64,000 bases of DNA from Marinospirillum perlucidum (GCF_003336805.1 NZ_QFWJ01000006.1:62001-126000), one strand, 5' to 3'; positions 35,659 through 45,613 are shown, counted from the stretch's first letter. Notes: generated by a model from the letters alone, not told the origin. A program made the numbers and translations.

Positions 35659-37749
35659 ATGCATAAATGGACCCTGCTAACCCGCATGAATGAAGGCACC
35701 CAGTTTTCCCGCCTTCTGCTACCACTATTGATTTTCTGCTGGTTGCTGTCCAGCTTGCTCCTGCTGCATACCTATCGCACGTCTGTTGAAGGTTATAAAG
35801 AAGAAGCCATCAATCGCAGCGAACAACACACCCAGGCCCTACTGGAACTGCAAAAATCCCTGGTCGTGGCCAAATTGCAGGAAATGCAGAGAGTCCTGCT
35901 GGCAATAGAGCAGGTCATTAACACCACCCAGCTAACCGACGACCAACTCAAGAAAGCCATGCTAGCCCGCAAGGCGCCCAGCCCCGAAATCCTGGCCTTG
36001 ATCTGGCTGGATGCCGAAGGCCAGACTCGAGTTTTCAGCCGCCCCAATGAAAACCCGGACCTATCGGATCGACGCTATTTCACCTGGCATCAGCAACACC
36101 ACGAATCCAATCGCATTTTTCTATCCAAACCGCTGGTTTCGCGCAGCAATGAACAGTTGCCTTTTGTAGCCCTGAGCAAACCTTTGCATACGCCTGAGGG
36201 TGAATTTGATGGTGTCCTGGCTTTGGCCATCGATCTTGAAGCCCTGGCCAGTGACCTACGTGGACTGGTCAACCGTGAAGGCGCTCATGCGACAGTTATG
36301 GCCCACCTGGATGGAGAGATCTATTTTCGCTTGCCTTGGCTGGCCTCGGCACCGACTCAAAATTCTCCCGTTTTGGCTCAGCATCAGGGGCCGGTTGAAG
36401 CCAACCATTTAACCCGCATCACCTCACCCTTCGATCAGAAGGTGCGGCAACTGGCTTACGGACGAGTTAACGGCTGGCCGCTGGTGGTGTTTATCTCCGA
36501 AAACCTGGAACCGACCCTGGCGGATATTGCTCTCTACCGGGAGCAGGAAGCCTGGCGCTGGGGAGCGGCTTTTATTCTTGCCAGCTTCTTGTTTCTCGGT
36601 CTTTCCCGGGTTATTCATCAGCGCCACAAGACCCTGGTCACCCTGATTGAAAAGGAAGAGCGCTACCGCCTGGCCAAGGAAGCCGCCGGTATTGGTGTCT
36701 GGGATCTGCGCGTGGATAGCGGCGAGCTAACCTGGGATCAACAAACCTGGCAACAACTGGGCTATGCAGTGGATGCCTTTGCCCTCAATGATCAGGCCTG
36801 GTATGCCTTGGTTCACCCCGAAGACCTGCCCGGAGTGATGCAAACCACCAGAGAGCGCATCCGCAACAACCAGCCTTTTGAAGTGGAATACCGCGCCCTG
36901 ACCGCAAGCGGCCAGTGGCAATGGCAACAGGCACGGGGACAGGTGGTGGATTACACCCACGAAGGGCGCCCTCAGAGAATTCTGGGTACCAGCCTGACCA
37001 TTCAGAAGCGCAAGGATGCTGAACAGCAACTCCAGAATCAGGCTGCAGCTCTTCAGGCCTCGAACGAAGAACTGGAACAGTTTGCTTATGTGGCTTCGCA
37101 CGACCTGCGCCAACCCCTGCGTATGATTCGCAGCTATACTGACCTGGTCAACAAGCGGCTGGAACAGCATCTGGACAAGGATACTCGTCTGTTTATGCAT
37201 TTTATCCGGGATGGTGCCCAACGTATGGACATGATGCTGGTATCCCTGCTGGAGTACTCCCGTGTCGGACGCAAAGGCGAACCCCTGGCCGAAGTCGATA
37301 TCCGCCAACTGGCCGAAGAAGCCCTCAACTATCTGAGCCCCAGCATTCGTGATAGCGGTGCAGCTATCCACTTCCGGGGGCACTGGCCCGAACAGCTACT
37401 GGCTAGCGGCAATGAAATCGTTCGCCTCTTCCAGAACCTGGTCAGCAATGCCCTCAAGTACCAGCCCGCTGATCAGCAGCCCGAAATAGAGATCTCTGCT
37501 GATGAGCGCGAAGACACCTGGTTCTTTCGTGTCCGGGATAATGGCATCGGCATCTCTGAAGACCAGTCACAACGCCTGTTCAAGGTATTCCAACGCCTGC
37601 ACAGCCGGGATGAATATGAAGGCACAGGGGTTGGCCTGGCCATTTGCCGCAAGATCGTGGAGCGCCATGGCGGCAAGATCTGGATCGAATCAGAAGGAAA
37701 TGGCCAGGGCAGCGTTTTCTGCTTCACCCTGGCCAAGACTCCCGCTTAA
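35659..37749 (+). CDS. Membrane sensor histidine kinase, Cache-PAS-HisKA-HATPase
   Basis: 696 residues. TM1 at about 20-37, a periplasmic Cache-like domain at about 45-285 ([41 protein letters not shown]), TM2 at about 295-315, a PAS fold (PAS_3 type) at about 335-455, then HisKA with the phospho-acceptor in [12 protein letters not shown] (near residue 481), and HATPase_c with [17 protein letters not shown] and [18 protein letters not shown]. No receiver domain is attached and no response regulator is adjacent, so it is an orphan kinase. Convergent with the chemoreceptor gene (4-bp overlap). Confidence 0.92.
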   Translation: MHKWTLLTRMNEGTQFSRLLLPLLIFCWLLSSLLLLHTYRTSVEGYKEEAINRSEQHTQALLELQKSLVVAKLQEMQRVLLAIEQVINTTQLTDDQLKKAMLARKAPSPEILALIWLDAEGQTRVFSRPNENPDLSDRRYFTWHQQHHESNRIFLSKPLVSRSNEQLPFVALSKPLHTPEGEFDGVLALAIDLEALASDLRGLVNREGAHATVMAHLDGEIYFRLPWLASAPTQNSPVLAQHQGPVEANHLTRITSPFDQKVRQLAYGRVNGWPLVVFISENLEPTLADIALYREQEAWRWGAAFILASFLFLGLSRVIHQRHKTLVTLIEKEERYRLAKEAAGIGVWDLRVDSGELTWDQQTWQQLGYAVDAFALNDQAWYALVHPEDLPGVMQTTRERIRNNQPFEVEYRALTASGQWQWQQARGQVVDYTHEGRPQRILGTSLTIQKRKDAEQQLQNQAAALQASNEELEQFAYVASHDLRQPLRMIRSYTDLVNKRLEQHLDKDTRLFMHFIRDGAQRMDMMLVSLLEYSRVGRKGEPLAEVDIRQLAEEALNYLSPSIRDSGAAIHFRGHWPEQLLASGNEIVRLFQNLVSNALKYQPADQQPEIEISADEREDTWFFRVRDNGIGISEDQSQRLFKVFQRLHSRDEYEGTGVGLAICRKIVERHGGKIWIESEGNGQGSVFCFTLAKTPA

Positions 37750-39374
37750 ACGCGGAAGCGTTTGACGCTTTCCTGCAGTGTCAGCGCCAGCGATGACAGA
37801 GCCTGGCTGGCTGTGACTGTCTGCTGCATGCCACTGGCAGCTTCTTCAGAAGCAGCGGTGATACTGCTGAAATTACGATTAATTTCTTCAGCCACGGCCG
37901 ACTGCTCTTCTGTAGCACTGGCAATCTGGGTATTCATGTCGTTAATTGCCGAGACGGAATTTTCAATCACACCCAGAGAATCTCCAGCACGACGTGCCTG
38001 CGCAACACTTTCAGCAGCTTTCTGGCGTCCCTGCTCCATTACTTCTACGGCGCCCTGAGCGCTAGTCTGCATCCGCTCAATTCGCTGCTGAATATCCCGT
38101 GTGGAGTCCTGGGTCCGGCTGGCAAGGGCTCTGACCTCATCCGCCACCACAGCAAATCCACGTCCATGCTCACCGGCGCGCGCCGCTTCAATGGCCGCAT
38201 TCAGCGCCAGCAGGTTGGTCTGCTCGGCAATATTCTCAATCACTTCCATTACCGTGCCGATTTCCGTACTGTCAGCTGATAGCTGGTCGATGACCTCACC
38301 GGCTTTTTCCACCTGGGCAGCCAGTTCATTGATACTGGCCAGGGTCTGCTTGACCTCTTCACCCCCGGACAGGGTTTCACGGGTTGCTGTACGAGCCAAC
38401 TGGGCGGCTTCTGCTGTGTGACCGGCCACTTCCTGAACCGTGGCTGACATCTGATTGATGGCTGCAGCCCCCTGTTCAGTCTGTTCACGCTGACTTTCCG
38501 TCAATTCTTGGTTACGCCCGGCGGTAGCTTGCAGCTGTTCAGCTGATGCGGCCAGTTTGTTGGCTGTCTGGGTCACGCCCTGGATAATGCCGGCCAGTTG
38601 CTGACTCATACTGGCGACGGCACCCATGATGCTATCCGGATAACGACTGGGAATCTGCTGGGTGAGATCGCCTTCTGCCACCTGGCGGATAATCCGTGCG
38701 GCTACTTCCGGCTCTCCCCCGATCATGCGGGTCAAACGGGAAACCAGACGATGACTGACCAGCACCCCGATGACCAGAGCCACTGCAGCCACGATTAGCA
38801 TCAGAGTCTGAAAACCACCGGTTTCTTCGCGCACATAGCTGACATCTTCCTGAATCTGCTCTTCCTGATAGTCGATAAAGGCATTGACGGCTGCCAACCA
38901 GGCTGTATAGGCGGGGGAAACTTCATCCAGCACAAAGTCACGAGCCTGCTGCTGACGCCCCTCGGCAAGAAGATCACGAGTGTTTTGGGTCAAGGCCTGG
39001 GTCCTGGTCTCGATGACCTCGATTTGTGCCAGTAGGTCTTTTTCTTTCTGGGTTACCTTGGCAGAGCGGGAAAAAAGCCGCTCCATACCCTGGGCTGCCT
39101 CCTGGTAGTAGGCATCCAGTTCGTCGATCTGCTGCCAGAATTGCTGCTGTTGCTGCGGCCTGGTTACCAGAACGGCATCACGAATGGCGATGGCGCGATC
39201 ATGGACACTACCGCGAAAATTGATCGCAAATCTTTGTTTGCGAGTATCCACGTCATTCACCTGGGTCAAGGTCGAATCGACCACGCTGACCTTGAAGACC
39301 CCGACCAGAGTGATAACAATAATCATTAACATTATCAGGCCGAAGCCCAGATATAGTCTTTGTGCAATGGTCAT
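37746..39374 (-). CDS. Methyl-accepting chemotaxis protein
   Basis: 542 residues. TM1 at about 8-28, a four-helix-bundle ligand domain (4HB_MCP) at about 30-185, TM2 at about 188-208, HAMP at about 209-262, then the signalling coiled coil with the conserved hairpin tip [20 protein letters not shown]...[15 protein letters not shown]. Heptad symmetry fits the 36H class of E. coli Tar/Tsr. There is no C-terminal CheR-binding pentapeptide; the protein ends VKRFRV. The ligand is unknown. Confidence 0.93.
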   Translation of the reverse strand: MTIAQRLYLGFGLIMLMIIVITLVGVFKVSVVDSTLTQVNDVDTRKQRFAINFRGSVHDRAIAIRDAVLVTRPQQQQQFWQQIDELDAYYQEAAQGMERLFSRSAKVTQKEKDLLAQIEVIETRTQALTQNTRDLLAEGRQQQARDFVLDEVSPAYTAWLAAVNAFIDYQEEQIQEDVSYVREETGGFQTLMLIVAAVALVIGVLVSHRLVSRLTRMIGGEPEVAARIIRQVAEGDLTQQIPSRYPDSIMGAVASMSQQLAGIIQGVTQTANKLAASAEQLQATAGRNQELTESQREQTEQGAAAINQMSATVQEVAGHTAEAAQLARTATRETLSGGEEVKQTLASINELAAQVEKAGEVIDQLSADSTEIGTVMEVIENIAEQTNLLALNAAIEAARAGEHGRGFAVVADEVRALASRTQDSTRDIQQRIERMQTSAQGAVEVMEQGRQKAAESVAQARRAGDSLGVIENSVSAINDMNTQIASATEEQSAVAEEINRNFSSITAASEEAASGMQQTVTASQALSSLALTLQESVKRFRV

Positions 39375-39430
39375 AGGTACACCTAATTAGGGTTAGGGAG
39401 CTGCTGATTTACCTTATGAGCGCAGAATCA

Positions 39431-39459
39431 ACCAGCGCAAGGGGTTGATCAGAGGTTTC
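39431..39459 (+). repeat. Dispersed intergenic motif, copy 3
   Basis: ACCAGCGCAAGGGGTTGATC followed by AGAGGTTTC; shares the block ACC-GCGC and the core GTTRATCAGAGGYTTC with the copies at 10228 and 29968. Located in the 214-bp gap between the chemoreceptor start and the acuI-like stop. Confidence 0.5.
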
Positions 39460-39588
39460 AAAGGAATCAATTTGAAATCAATAATTAGGATAACCTATCC
39501 ATAAAAAATAAGTAGCAAAAAATATCTATCAATAGATTAAGCTTTGCCTATCAACCTCAAGCCCTCCCTGGCTTGGGTCTGCAATACA

Positions 39589-40569
39589 TTAATCCAGCTT
39601 GACCACCACCCGGCCACGGACCTGACCGGCCAGCAGATCTGAAGCTGTATCCACGGCTTCTTCCAGGCTGATACTGCGAGTGATGGCATCCAACTGCTCT
39701 GGCTTGAGCAGTTCACCCAAACGCTGCCAGGCTTCAATCCGGTCAGCCTTGGGTCGCATCACGCTATCAATACCAGCCAGGGTAACGCCGCGCAGAATGA
39801 AGGGAGCCACGCTCGCAGGCAGATCCATCCCCTGGGCCAGACCACAGGCTGCCACGGTGCCACCGTAGCGAGTGGAGGCCAGAACATTAGCCAGGGTATG
39901 ACTGCCAACGGAATCCACAGCACCCGCCCAGCGTTCTTTGCCCAGAGGACGACCCGGTTCGGAAAGCTCCTTGCGATCAATAATGTCCTGAGCACCCAGC
40001 TCGCGCAGGTAATCAGCTTCCTCGGGACGCCCCGTGGAAGCCACCACGCGATAGCCCAGCTGGCTCAATAGAGCGATGGCATAGCTACCGACACCGCCAT
40101 TGGCACCTGTAACCAGAATATCACCCTGATCAGGGGTTACACCCTGACGCTCAAGCGCCAAGACACAGAGCATGGCCGTGTAACCGGCCGTCCCGATAGC
40201 CATACACTGTTCAGCGGTAAAAGCTTCGGGTTTGGGAATCAGCCAATCAGCATCCAGGCGAGCTTTTTCAGCCAGGCCACCCCAGTGCTTTTCACCCACA
40301 CCCCAGCCATTCAGGAGCACCGCATCACCCTTTTTAAATTCATCACTGGTGGATTCTTCCACCTCGCCGACCAGATCAATGCCCGGCACCATGGGGAAGC
40401 TGCGCACGACCGGACCCTTGCCGGTAATCGCCAGACCATCCTTGTAGTTCAGCGTACTGGCCTGAACCCTTAGGGTGACATTGCCCTCAGGCAACTGGGA
40501 TTCTTCCAGCGTCTGCACACTGGCTTTCTGCCCGTCTTCGGTTTTTTCAATCAGAATACCTTTAAACAT
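39589..40569 (-). CDS. acuI: Acryloyl-CoA reductase AcuI/YhdH family
   Basis: 326-residue MDR-superfamily, zinc-free, NADPH-dependent reductase. YhdH/AcuI hallmarks: [16 protein letters not shown] near residue 40, the nucleotide-binding [16 protein letters not shown] near 150, and [14 protein letters not shown]. AcuI reduces toxic acryloyl-CoA, formed for example from DMSP breakdown, to propionyl-CoA. It is preceded by a TetR-type gene on the same strand, and a 15-bp operator lies 18 bp before its ATG. No DMSP lyase gene is in the window, so the physiological source of acrylate is unknown. Confidence 0.87.
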   Translation of the reverse strand: MFKGILIEKTEDGQKASVQTLEESQLPEGNVTLRVQASTLNYKDGLAITGKGPVVRSFPMVPGIDLVGEVEESTSDEFKKGDAVLLNGWGVGEKHWGGLAEKARLDADWLIPKPEAFTAEQCMAIGTAGYTAMLCVLALERQGVTPDQGDILVTGANGGVGSYAIALLSQLGYRVVASTGRPEEADYLRELGAQDIIDRKELSEPGRPLGKERWAGAVDSVGSHTLANVLASTRYGGTVAACGLAQGMDLPASVAPFILRGVTLAGIDSVMRPKADRIEAWQRLGELLKPEQLDAITRSISLEEAVDTASDLLAGQVRGRVVVKLD

Positions 40570-40587
40570 CTGTTGTCTCCTCTATTT

Positions 40588-40602
40588 TAGACCGATCGTC
40601 TA
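40588..40602. promoter_or_regulatory. TetR-type operator upstream of acuI
   Basis: TAGACCGATCGTCTA, inverted arms TAGAC/GTCTA. It differs by one base from the element at 41265-41279. Position just ahead of acuI suggests repression by the adjacent regulator. Confidence 0.75.
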
Positions 40603-40620
40603 GTAAATAACCGCAAAAAA

Positions 40621-41253
40621 CTATCGGGGCAGCCCCTGCAGATAAGCGGTCAAAAAAGTAGTGAGTGGCCGGGGCGAAGCTTCCAGCCGCGCCCGCATGA
40701 CTGCGCCTTCCCAGCCAATCCAGAAAGCCTCTGCCAGCAGGCGAGTATCAGCCCCTTCGGCCAAGTCTCCTTTAACCTTAGCGGCTTCCAGACAGGCTGC
40801 CAGTTTTTTTTGCCAGGACTCCAGAATAGCCGTCAGCAGACTGCGATAGTCCTCGGGCAAGAGACTGACTTCCTGCCCCAGATTGCCCACCAGGCAACCA
40901 CGGCGATAATCATGGCGCTGCATGCCAGCGGCCGCATCCTCGACAAAATCCTGGATACGCTCCAAGGGCGGACGGGCGTCATTGAGCAGATGACGATCCA
41001 GCTTGCGGGCGAAATAGGCACCATAGTGCTCCAGTACCGCTCGGCCAAAGGCATCCTTACTGGCAAAGTAATAATAGAAAGATCCCTTGGGAACCCCTAC
41101 CCGGCGTAGGATGGCATCCAGCCCCGAGGCAAAGAAACCCTGTTCCGTGAGCAACTCTGTTCCACTGCGGATCAGCGCTGCACGGGTATCTTCATCACTA
41201 GCGGGCTGTTTTCTGGGACGCCCGCGCCGGGGTTGGGAAGCTGAATTTTGCAT
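40621..41253 (-). CDS. TetR/AcrR-family regulator, likely AcuR-like
   Basis: 210 residues. N-terminal basic arm (RRGRPRK), TetR HTH at about 20-70 (GFFASGLDAILRRVGVPKGSFYYYF), C-terminal ligand/dimerisation domain with YRRGCLVGNLGQE, typical of the TetR_C subgroup controlling oxidoreductases. I place the start at ATG 41253: an in-frame TTG at 41289 would put the operator at 41265-41279 inside the coding region. Matching operators before this gene and before acuI predict autoregulation and control of acuI, probably relieved by acrylate or a similar electrophile. Confidence 0.85.
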   Translation of the reverse strand: MQNSASQPRRGRPRKQPASDEDTRAALIRSGTELLTEQGFFASGLDAILRRVGVPKGSFYYYFASKDAFGRAVLEHYGAYFARKLDRHLLNDARPPLERIQDFVEDAAAGMQRHDYRRGCLVGNLGQEVSLLPEDYRSLLTAILESWQKKLAACLEAAKVKGDLAEGADTRLLAEAFWIGWEGAVMRARLEASPRPLTTFLTAYLQGLPR

Positions 41254-41264
41254 AACGACGAATA

Positions 41265-41279
41265 TAGACCGGTCGTCTA
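41265..41279. promoter_or_regulatory. TetR-type operator upstream of the regulator gene
   Basis: TAGACCGGTCGTCTA, flanked by A and T that extend the arms to ATAGAC/GTCTAT. It is 11 bp ahead of the ATG and one mismatch from the acuI operator. Confidence 0.75.
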
Positions 41280-41317
41280 TAAAATGCAAACCGCAGAACA
41301 GGCACTTTTTGCAGCCA

Positions 41318-41342
41318 TAAAAAAAGCCTGCTAAAGCAGGCT
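41318..41342 (-). terminator. Minus-strand terminator, probably the original ssb terminator
   Basis: AGCCTGC (41325-41331), loop TAAA, GCAGGCT (41336-41342), with a seven-A run on the plus strand that reads as a T-tract on the minus strand. No gene on that strand ends here now; the nearest upstream feature is the left island end. Its structure and its distance to AGAAGGG equal those of the ssb terminator at 55847-55870. Confidence 0.75.
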
Positions 41343-41373
41343 CTTAGAGCATTATCTTTACATGACACTCTCA

Positions 41374-41390
41374 GGTGCATTTCAGAAGGG
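41374..41390 (-). other. Left attachment-site remnant of the island
   Basis: GGTGCATTTCAGAAGGG. On the minus strand its end reads CCC TTC TGA, the last two codons of SSB (Pro-Phe) plus a stop. It pairs with the sequence at the true ssb end (55903-55919, 13 of 17 identical, AGAAGGG exact). Confidence 0.6.
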
Positions 41391-41463
41391 TTAGGTTTAC
41401 CTGGTATCTTTCTAAAATCATGTAGGCACCTTCTTTTCTAGTCATTTGTCTTACAACTAATAA

Positions 41464-41736
41464 TTTAGTAAAGAATTTAGTAAAGATCAAGGATCTTTTA
41501 CCTTTTTTTTCTTAACACCATTAGAACATGCTTTCCTAGAGCTGCGATTTCACCGTGACACAAATGCAGTGGACTGCTTGAATCCCGATTGTGACATAGG
41601 TAACGATCTCAATCGTTGGATTTTCCATTACCTAAGTGACACCCAGCTAAACCAAATCAAGGCAAGTGTCAGGCAGCGTCGCAACAGAGAAAGACATCCC
41701 GACAAAATCAGGTATCGATTCCAGGCTGGTTTCTGA
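41464..41736 (+). pseudogene. 3'-terminal fragment of a lost gene inside repeat copy A
   Basis: Start-less open frame ending in the peptide NDLNRWIFHYLSD...RYRFQAGF and a TGA at 41734-41736. The second copy (45614 on) encodes the same peptide and also ends GF-stop. Of the differences inside the shared frame, three are synonymous (AGA/AGG, GGT/GGC, TTC/TTT) and one changes Thr to Ile, which suggests the segment was once under protein-level selection. The family is not recognised; residues before about 41590 may not belong to the original gene. Confidence 0.4.
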
Positions 41737-41752
41737 TTAATCTGGTCAGTAG
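41601..41752 (+). repeat. Direct repeat copy A (about 150 bp) left of the NTPase/phosphoesterase cassette
   Basis: Bases 41601-41729 match 45614-45742 with two mismatches; similarity continues to about 41752. It is bordered on the left by GTGACATAGGTAACG (41591-41605), which forms an imperfect inverted repeat with CATTACCTAAGTGAC (41626-41640). Confidence 0.92.
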
Positions 41753-41799
41753 TTCCAACCCAAATGCATGCTTTACAAAAACTTTTTACTGGATAACTG

Positions 41800-44004
41800 A
41801 TGACTACAATTTTGGATACTGACCGTGCACTTGAAGACAAAGAAAAAGACCAATTCGGCTTCGTTGGTATGGCTAAAAAGCTTGCCCCTTCAATCGTTCA
41901 AGCATCTAAAGGTGATGGCATAGTCATTGGGCTAGAAGGCCCCTGGGGCTCAGGAAAAACGTCACTTTTAAACTTTCTTCGTGCTGAGCTTGCTGCTAAC
42001 GATGGTGAAAATGTTCATACAATTACAATTGCTCCATGGTTGAACGGAGATTCTTCACCGCTGGTTTCAGCTTTACTAGACCCGATGGCAGCAATATTAG
42101 ATAGCCAAATCGCTGCCAATAGTTGCAGCACTGCGGGCAGATTGAAAGAAAGTGTGACTACAGCCAGCCAACTGATACGCACCTATGGTTCTAAAACAGC
42201 CCGCAGCATCTCTTCCCTTGCTGCAATTGCTGGATACTTTGCTCCTGGAGCCCAAGCAGTTAAAGGTGTTTCAGATGCAGTCGCCAACGCAGCAGATCAA
42301 TTATCAACTCCAGTACCCGCCCTTCCCGAGTTAAAGCATGAAATAGCAGAAAAAATTAAAGACCTCGATATTGGGTTTGTTGTCATTCTTGACGATCTTG
42401 ACCGCCTTGAACCTGAGCAAGCGGTTGAGGTTGTTCGACTTGTTCGCTCTGTTGCTGATTTCCCAAGAGTCGCTTACCTGATGTGCTATGACCGTGAAGT
42501 TTTGGCTCAAGCACTTGAGAGCGGCCTTAAAGTCTCAGACGGCGATCTTTACCTTCAGAAAATAGTGCAACTCACTTTCAACCTTCCTCTTCCTGAGCCA
42601 TTCGATCTTCGCTCTAATTTTCTGGATGAAGCTATAGCTATCTACGGTGAAATAACGGGTAAGCATATAGAGGGAAAACTACTCAACGACTTAAGATCGG
42701 CTGTTGACAGAGTGGGCATGGGATTATCAACGCCTCGTGAAGTTAAGCTTGCCTTGAATAGCATTCGTTTCGTATATCCACAGGTCACAGATGATGTATA
42801 TTTCCCTGATTTTTGCCGATTGCACTTGATAAAAACCACAAACTACAAGTTATATCAGTGGCTTGAGAGTTACCTTTCGTTACGCTCTGTTTTGGTCACG
42901 GGGGATGCGAAAATTTCAAATGATGAAAGGGAAGAAATAGGGAAAGAGTTAAAAATACTATTACCTTCAGAAAGCATAGATTCAGGCAATTCTATTTGGA
43001 ACTTAAAACGTTTCATTCCTGGTCTCGAAAATTCGGATGAAGACGACAAACGAGTATTCGCCTCTACCAATCCTTCCAGCATTAAAGATGCTATAGAGCT
43101 AAAGCGCCTTGGCAGTCCGCTACATTATCGGTTTTATTTTGCGCTGACCGGCCCAAAAACTGTAATGCCAGACAATGAATTTGACGGCCTATTAGAGCTG
43201 GCTCGCTCAGACCCTGCTCATTTAACCGCCTGTCTTGACGAACTAGCTATGGAGCGCCGAACAACTGGCAGAACATGGTTTGAACATGTACTAAATCGGC
43301 TAGATGACCAGCTTTTATCAGATCTTGACGAGAAGCAGCTGCTTGGCATCGTCCAAGCACTGTCTGACATGATGGATGTAGCAATAAAAGAAGATGGCGG
43401 ACACCGTGCATTTGCTATTTCACTTAGTGGCATTGCCATTCAAGTTGCAGAAAAATGCTTAAAGCAGTTGAGCGAATTGAATCCGAGCAGTCCGCTTGAG
43501 GCTATTGAATATATGGCAAGTGAAGGAAAAGCCATCAATTGGTTAGTTGGAGAGTTCTTCAGGTTTCAGCTTATCGCTCATGGAAAAATAGGAAAGGAAG
43601 CCCAAAGACCAGAACAGTGGGCAATCTCCAACGCCATCCTGGATAAAGCAATCACTATCCTGAAAGAACGTCTCAATTCGCAAGATACAAAAGAGCAAAT
43701 ACCCTGTTTGCCCGACATTTCTGCCTATTTGTATGGCTGGATGAACATAACCAATGATGACCAAGCTGTTGTAGCCTGGACTAGAGAATACAGCCAGAAT
43801 GACGAAGGCTTTCTTCGTATCCTAAATCACCTGAGAGGCTGGGTAATGAGCGACAAGGTTTACTACCCTCTTGCTAAAAGCAATGTTATTCGTTTTTTTG
43901 ATTGGGATGATGCAATTACCCGATTAGAACACATGAAAGATGGCGAGTTCGCTGATGAAGCCAAAGACCTTTTAACGGCGATTGAACAGTCCCGAGATTT
44001 TTAG
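41800..44004 (+). CDS. KAP-family P-loop NTPase (candidate anti-phage protein)
   Basis: 734 residues. Walker A GPWGSGKT at 47-54 and Walker B VVILDDLDR at about 194-202, followed by the KAP-type segment AYLMCYDREVLAQALE. The Walker A-B interval holds the expected insert (about 120-165), here only mildly hydrophobic, so membrane insertion is uncertain. The C-terminal 400 residues are helical without a known domain. KAP NTPases include PifA, which excludes phage T7, and are common in defence islands. Converges with the metallophosphoesterase gene, 25 bp between stops. AT-rich codon use contrasts with the core genome. Role in defence is inferred. Confidence 0.88.
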   Translation: MTTILDTDRALEDKEKDQFGFVGMAKKLAPSIVQASKGDGIVIGLEGPWGSGKTSLLNFLRAELAANDGENVHTITIAPWLNGDSSPLVSALLDPMAAILDSQIAANSCSTAGRLKESVTTASQLIRTYGSKTARSISSLAAIAGYFAPGAQAVKGVSDAVANAADQLSTPVPALPELKHEIAEKIKDLDIGFVVILDDLDRLEPEQAVEVVRLVRSVADFPRVAYLMCYDREVLAQALESGLKVSDGDLYLQKIVQLTFNLPLPEPFDLRSNFLDEAIAIYGEITGKHIEGKLLNDLRSAVDRVGMGLSTPREVKLALNSIRFVYPQVTDDVYFPDFCRLHLIKTTNYKLYQWLESYLSLRSVLVTGDAKISNDEREEIGKELKILLPSESIDSGNSIWNLKRFIPGLENSDEDDKRVFASTNPSSIKDAIELKRLGSPLHYRFYFALTGPKTVMPDNEFDGLLELARSDPAHLTACLDELAMERRTTGRTWFEHVLNRLDDQLLSDLDEKQLLGIVQALSDMMDVAIKEDGGHRAFAISLSGIAIQVAEKCLKQLSELNPSSPLEAIEYMASEGKAINWLVGEFFRFQLIAHGKIGKEAQRPEQWAISNAILDKAITILKERLNSQDTKEQIPCLPDISAYLYGWMNITNDDQAVVAWTREYSQNDEGFLRILNHLRGWVMSDKVYYPLAKSNVIRFFDWDDAITRLEHMKDGEFADEAKDLLTAIEQSRDF

Positions 44005-44029
44005 TGGTCAATCAACTAAGCGCCTCGCC

Positions 44030-45535
44030 TTAGCCAAGCTCATTTGGAGCGTATTTTTCAGCATAAAAAACAAACAAGCCGTCAGGATTACTACTCAAAC
44101 CATCCGGCACTGGTTGCATCTTACTGGCGCTAGAATCAACAGATGGAAACCAGCCAGCCCGGATGCCTCTCTCAGGCAAACCTTCGATCCAGGAAGAAAA
44201 ACGCTCATCAAAAACGGTGTGCTTTCCATATATTATCAGGGGTGCCAGACTGGCGACCTTTTCGACCATCCAACGGTCTTTTTCTCGTGAAAAATTAAGG
44301 GAATCACTACTGGTCAAAATTCTTCTCTCTTCAAAACCCGCTTGCTTCGCACGCAGATACCATGGCTGACTAAAAGCAGTCGTCTTTCGTGAAATCGATA
44401 ACACTTTAAACCCTGCATCTTTCGCATAATAAGGTACAGCCGAGTCAGGGCTATTTTTATGGCTCTCACTGACGAGTTGACACTCAAAATCTTGCTCACT
44501 GCTGAGTACACGCAACTCCCAACCAGGTTTGAATGGTTGTTTTTGAGCTTGATTTAAAAGGTCACGAATTCGAGGCAGATCGCTATCGTTATCCTGTCGA
44601 AAGAAAAGGGCTTCATAAGATCCGGTGCGCATCTTGACTCGTACACCACCGGGCAGGCTTACATCGCCGGATAAGTCCAGCATTTTTGTACCGCCACCTG
44701 GCAGGTCAACTGGATAAGAAAAGCCAGTCATGCATACCCTGTTTTGGGCTAACACATCATTTTCAGCTCTAGGGTAAAGCGGAAGATTTTTAATTTTCCC
44801 AAGCTCCACCAGCATCAGCTCAGCGGGCACAAAACTCGCATCGATATACACTCGATTTTCAAAACGATGAAAAGCGCCCAGAGCAGTCATCCGGGTCGCT
44901 GGTGTATGGCCAAATAAAGCGTAGTCCACGCCTCCTATCCTATGGCTCAGGGTGTCAGTGGATACAAGTGCGGCTTTGTAAATGGCCCAGGTCATCCAAC
45001 TGCGTTCATGCTCCTTCTTTTCCGGGTCAGCAAGCAAGGAAGCCGCCTGGCTATAGTCAGTTTGTGCAAGCCGATGCCCCCCAGGCAAGTCCGCATGAGC
45101 AATCACAAAGCGCTGTCCTTGGTGAGTGACTTCAATAATCCAGGGAAGCTGCCTCAATCGGTCACGCAGCCTATAAAGTTCTTTTTCGGGTGCCTTGCGT
45201 ACCCAATAGCCTCCTGCCCCCTGAATGTAGTCCTTCGCTTCTTGCGTACTCGGATTCTCGTCTTCTGCTAGATCGACAAACCCAGAAAAACCATCTAAAA
45301 ACAATTGCTCATGGTTACCCCGAACCGAGAAAAACCAGGGCTCCTCAAGGAGGGCACCAAGAGCAAGAGAGTCTGGCCCACGATCAATGAAGTCACCACA
45401 ACTAATGACACGGTCTCGGCTCGGATCGAAATCAACTAGGCGTAAGGCTTCCTGAAACTCACTGAACCGCCCATGAAGGTCACCGACAGCAAAGTCTCGG
45501 CCTTTGCAGTTTTCGGGCAACTTTAGAAAACTCAT
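44030..45535 (-). CDS. Metallophosphoesterase with unknown C-terminal domain
   Basis: 501 residues. Residues about 12-235 are a calcineurin-like phosphoesterase of the PrpA/lambda-phosphatase type: GDLHG (18-22), GDFIDRG (47-53), GNHE (73-76), His in VIAHADLPGGH (147) and GHTP (210). All dinuclear-metal ligands are present, so phosphatase or nucleotidase activity is likely. Residues about 245-501 form a beta-rich region I do not recognise, ending with ISRKTTAFSQPWYLRAKQ and later segments. It shares a repeat-bounded cassette with the KAP NTPase but is oppositely oriented, so it has its own promoter in 45536-45600 or in repeat B. Confidence 0.85.
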   Translation of the reverse strand: MSFLKLPENCKGRDFAVGDLHGRFSEFQEALRLVDFDPSRDRVISCGDFIDRGPDSLALGALLEEPWFFSVRGNHEQLFLDGFSGFVDLAEDENPSTQEAKDYIQGAGGYWVRKAPEKELYRLRDRLRQLPWIIEVTHQGQRFVIAHADLPGGHRLAQTDYSQAASLLADPEKKEHERSWMTWAIYKAALVSTDTLSHRIGGVDYALFGHTPATRMTALGAFHRFENRVYIDASFVPAELMLVELGKIKNLPLYPRAENDVLAQNRVCMTGFSYPVDLPGGGTKMLDLSGDVSLPGGVRVKMRTGSYEALFFRQDNDSDLPRIRDLLNQAQKQPFKPGWELRVLSSEQDFECQLVSESHKNSPDSAVPYYAKDAGFKVLSISRKTTAFSQPWYLRAKQAGFEERRILTSSDSLNFSREKDRWMVEKVASLAPLIIYGKHTVFDERFSSWIEGLPERGIRAGWFPSVDSSASKMQPVPDGLSSNPDGLFVFYAEKYAPNELG

Positions 45536-45613
45536 CTAAACAAACCCCTTTGACCAATTTATTTAGCGCTTTGATAAGCTCAGCCAATAGGAGCCTCTTA
45601 ATCGCGACCTATG

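Larger units (their letters stand above)
41391..41799. other. Island left-end intergenic region
   Basis: No complete gene. AT-rich bases from 41391 to about 41520 carry a small direct repeat (TTTAGTAAAGA, twice, 41464-41487). An open frame without a start follows to 41736, and repeat copy A covers 41601-41752. The KAP gene promoter must lie in or after the repeat. Confidence 0.6.

Noticed and set aside
41318-41400. tRNA gene as island attachment site
   Set aside because: No cloverleaf or CCA-type 3' end; the sequence fits the end of ssb instead.
41591-41640. attC site of an integron cassette
   Set aside because: The inverted arms do not match the R-box core GTTRRRY, no integron integrase is present and the segment is coding-like.
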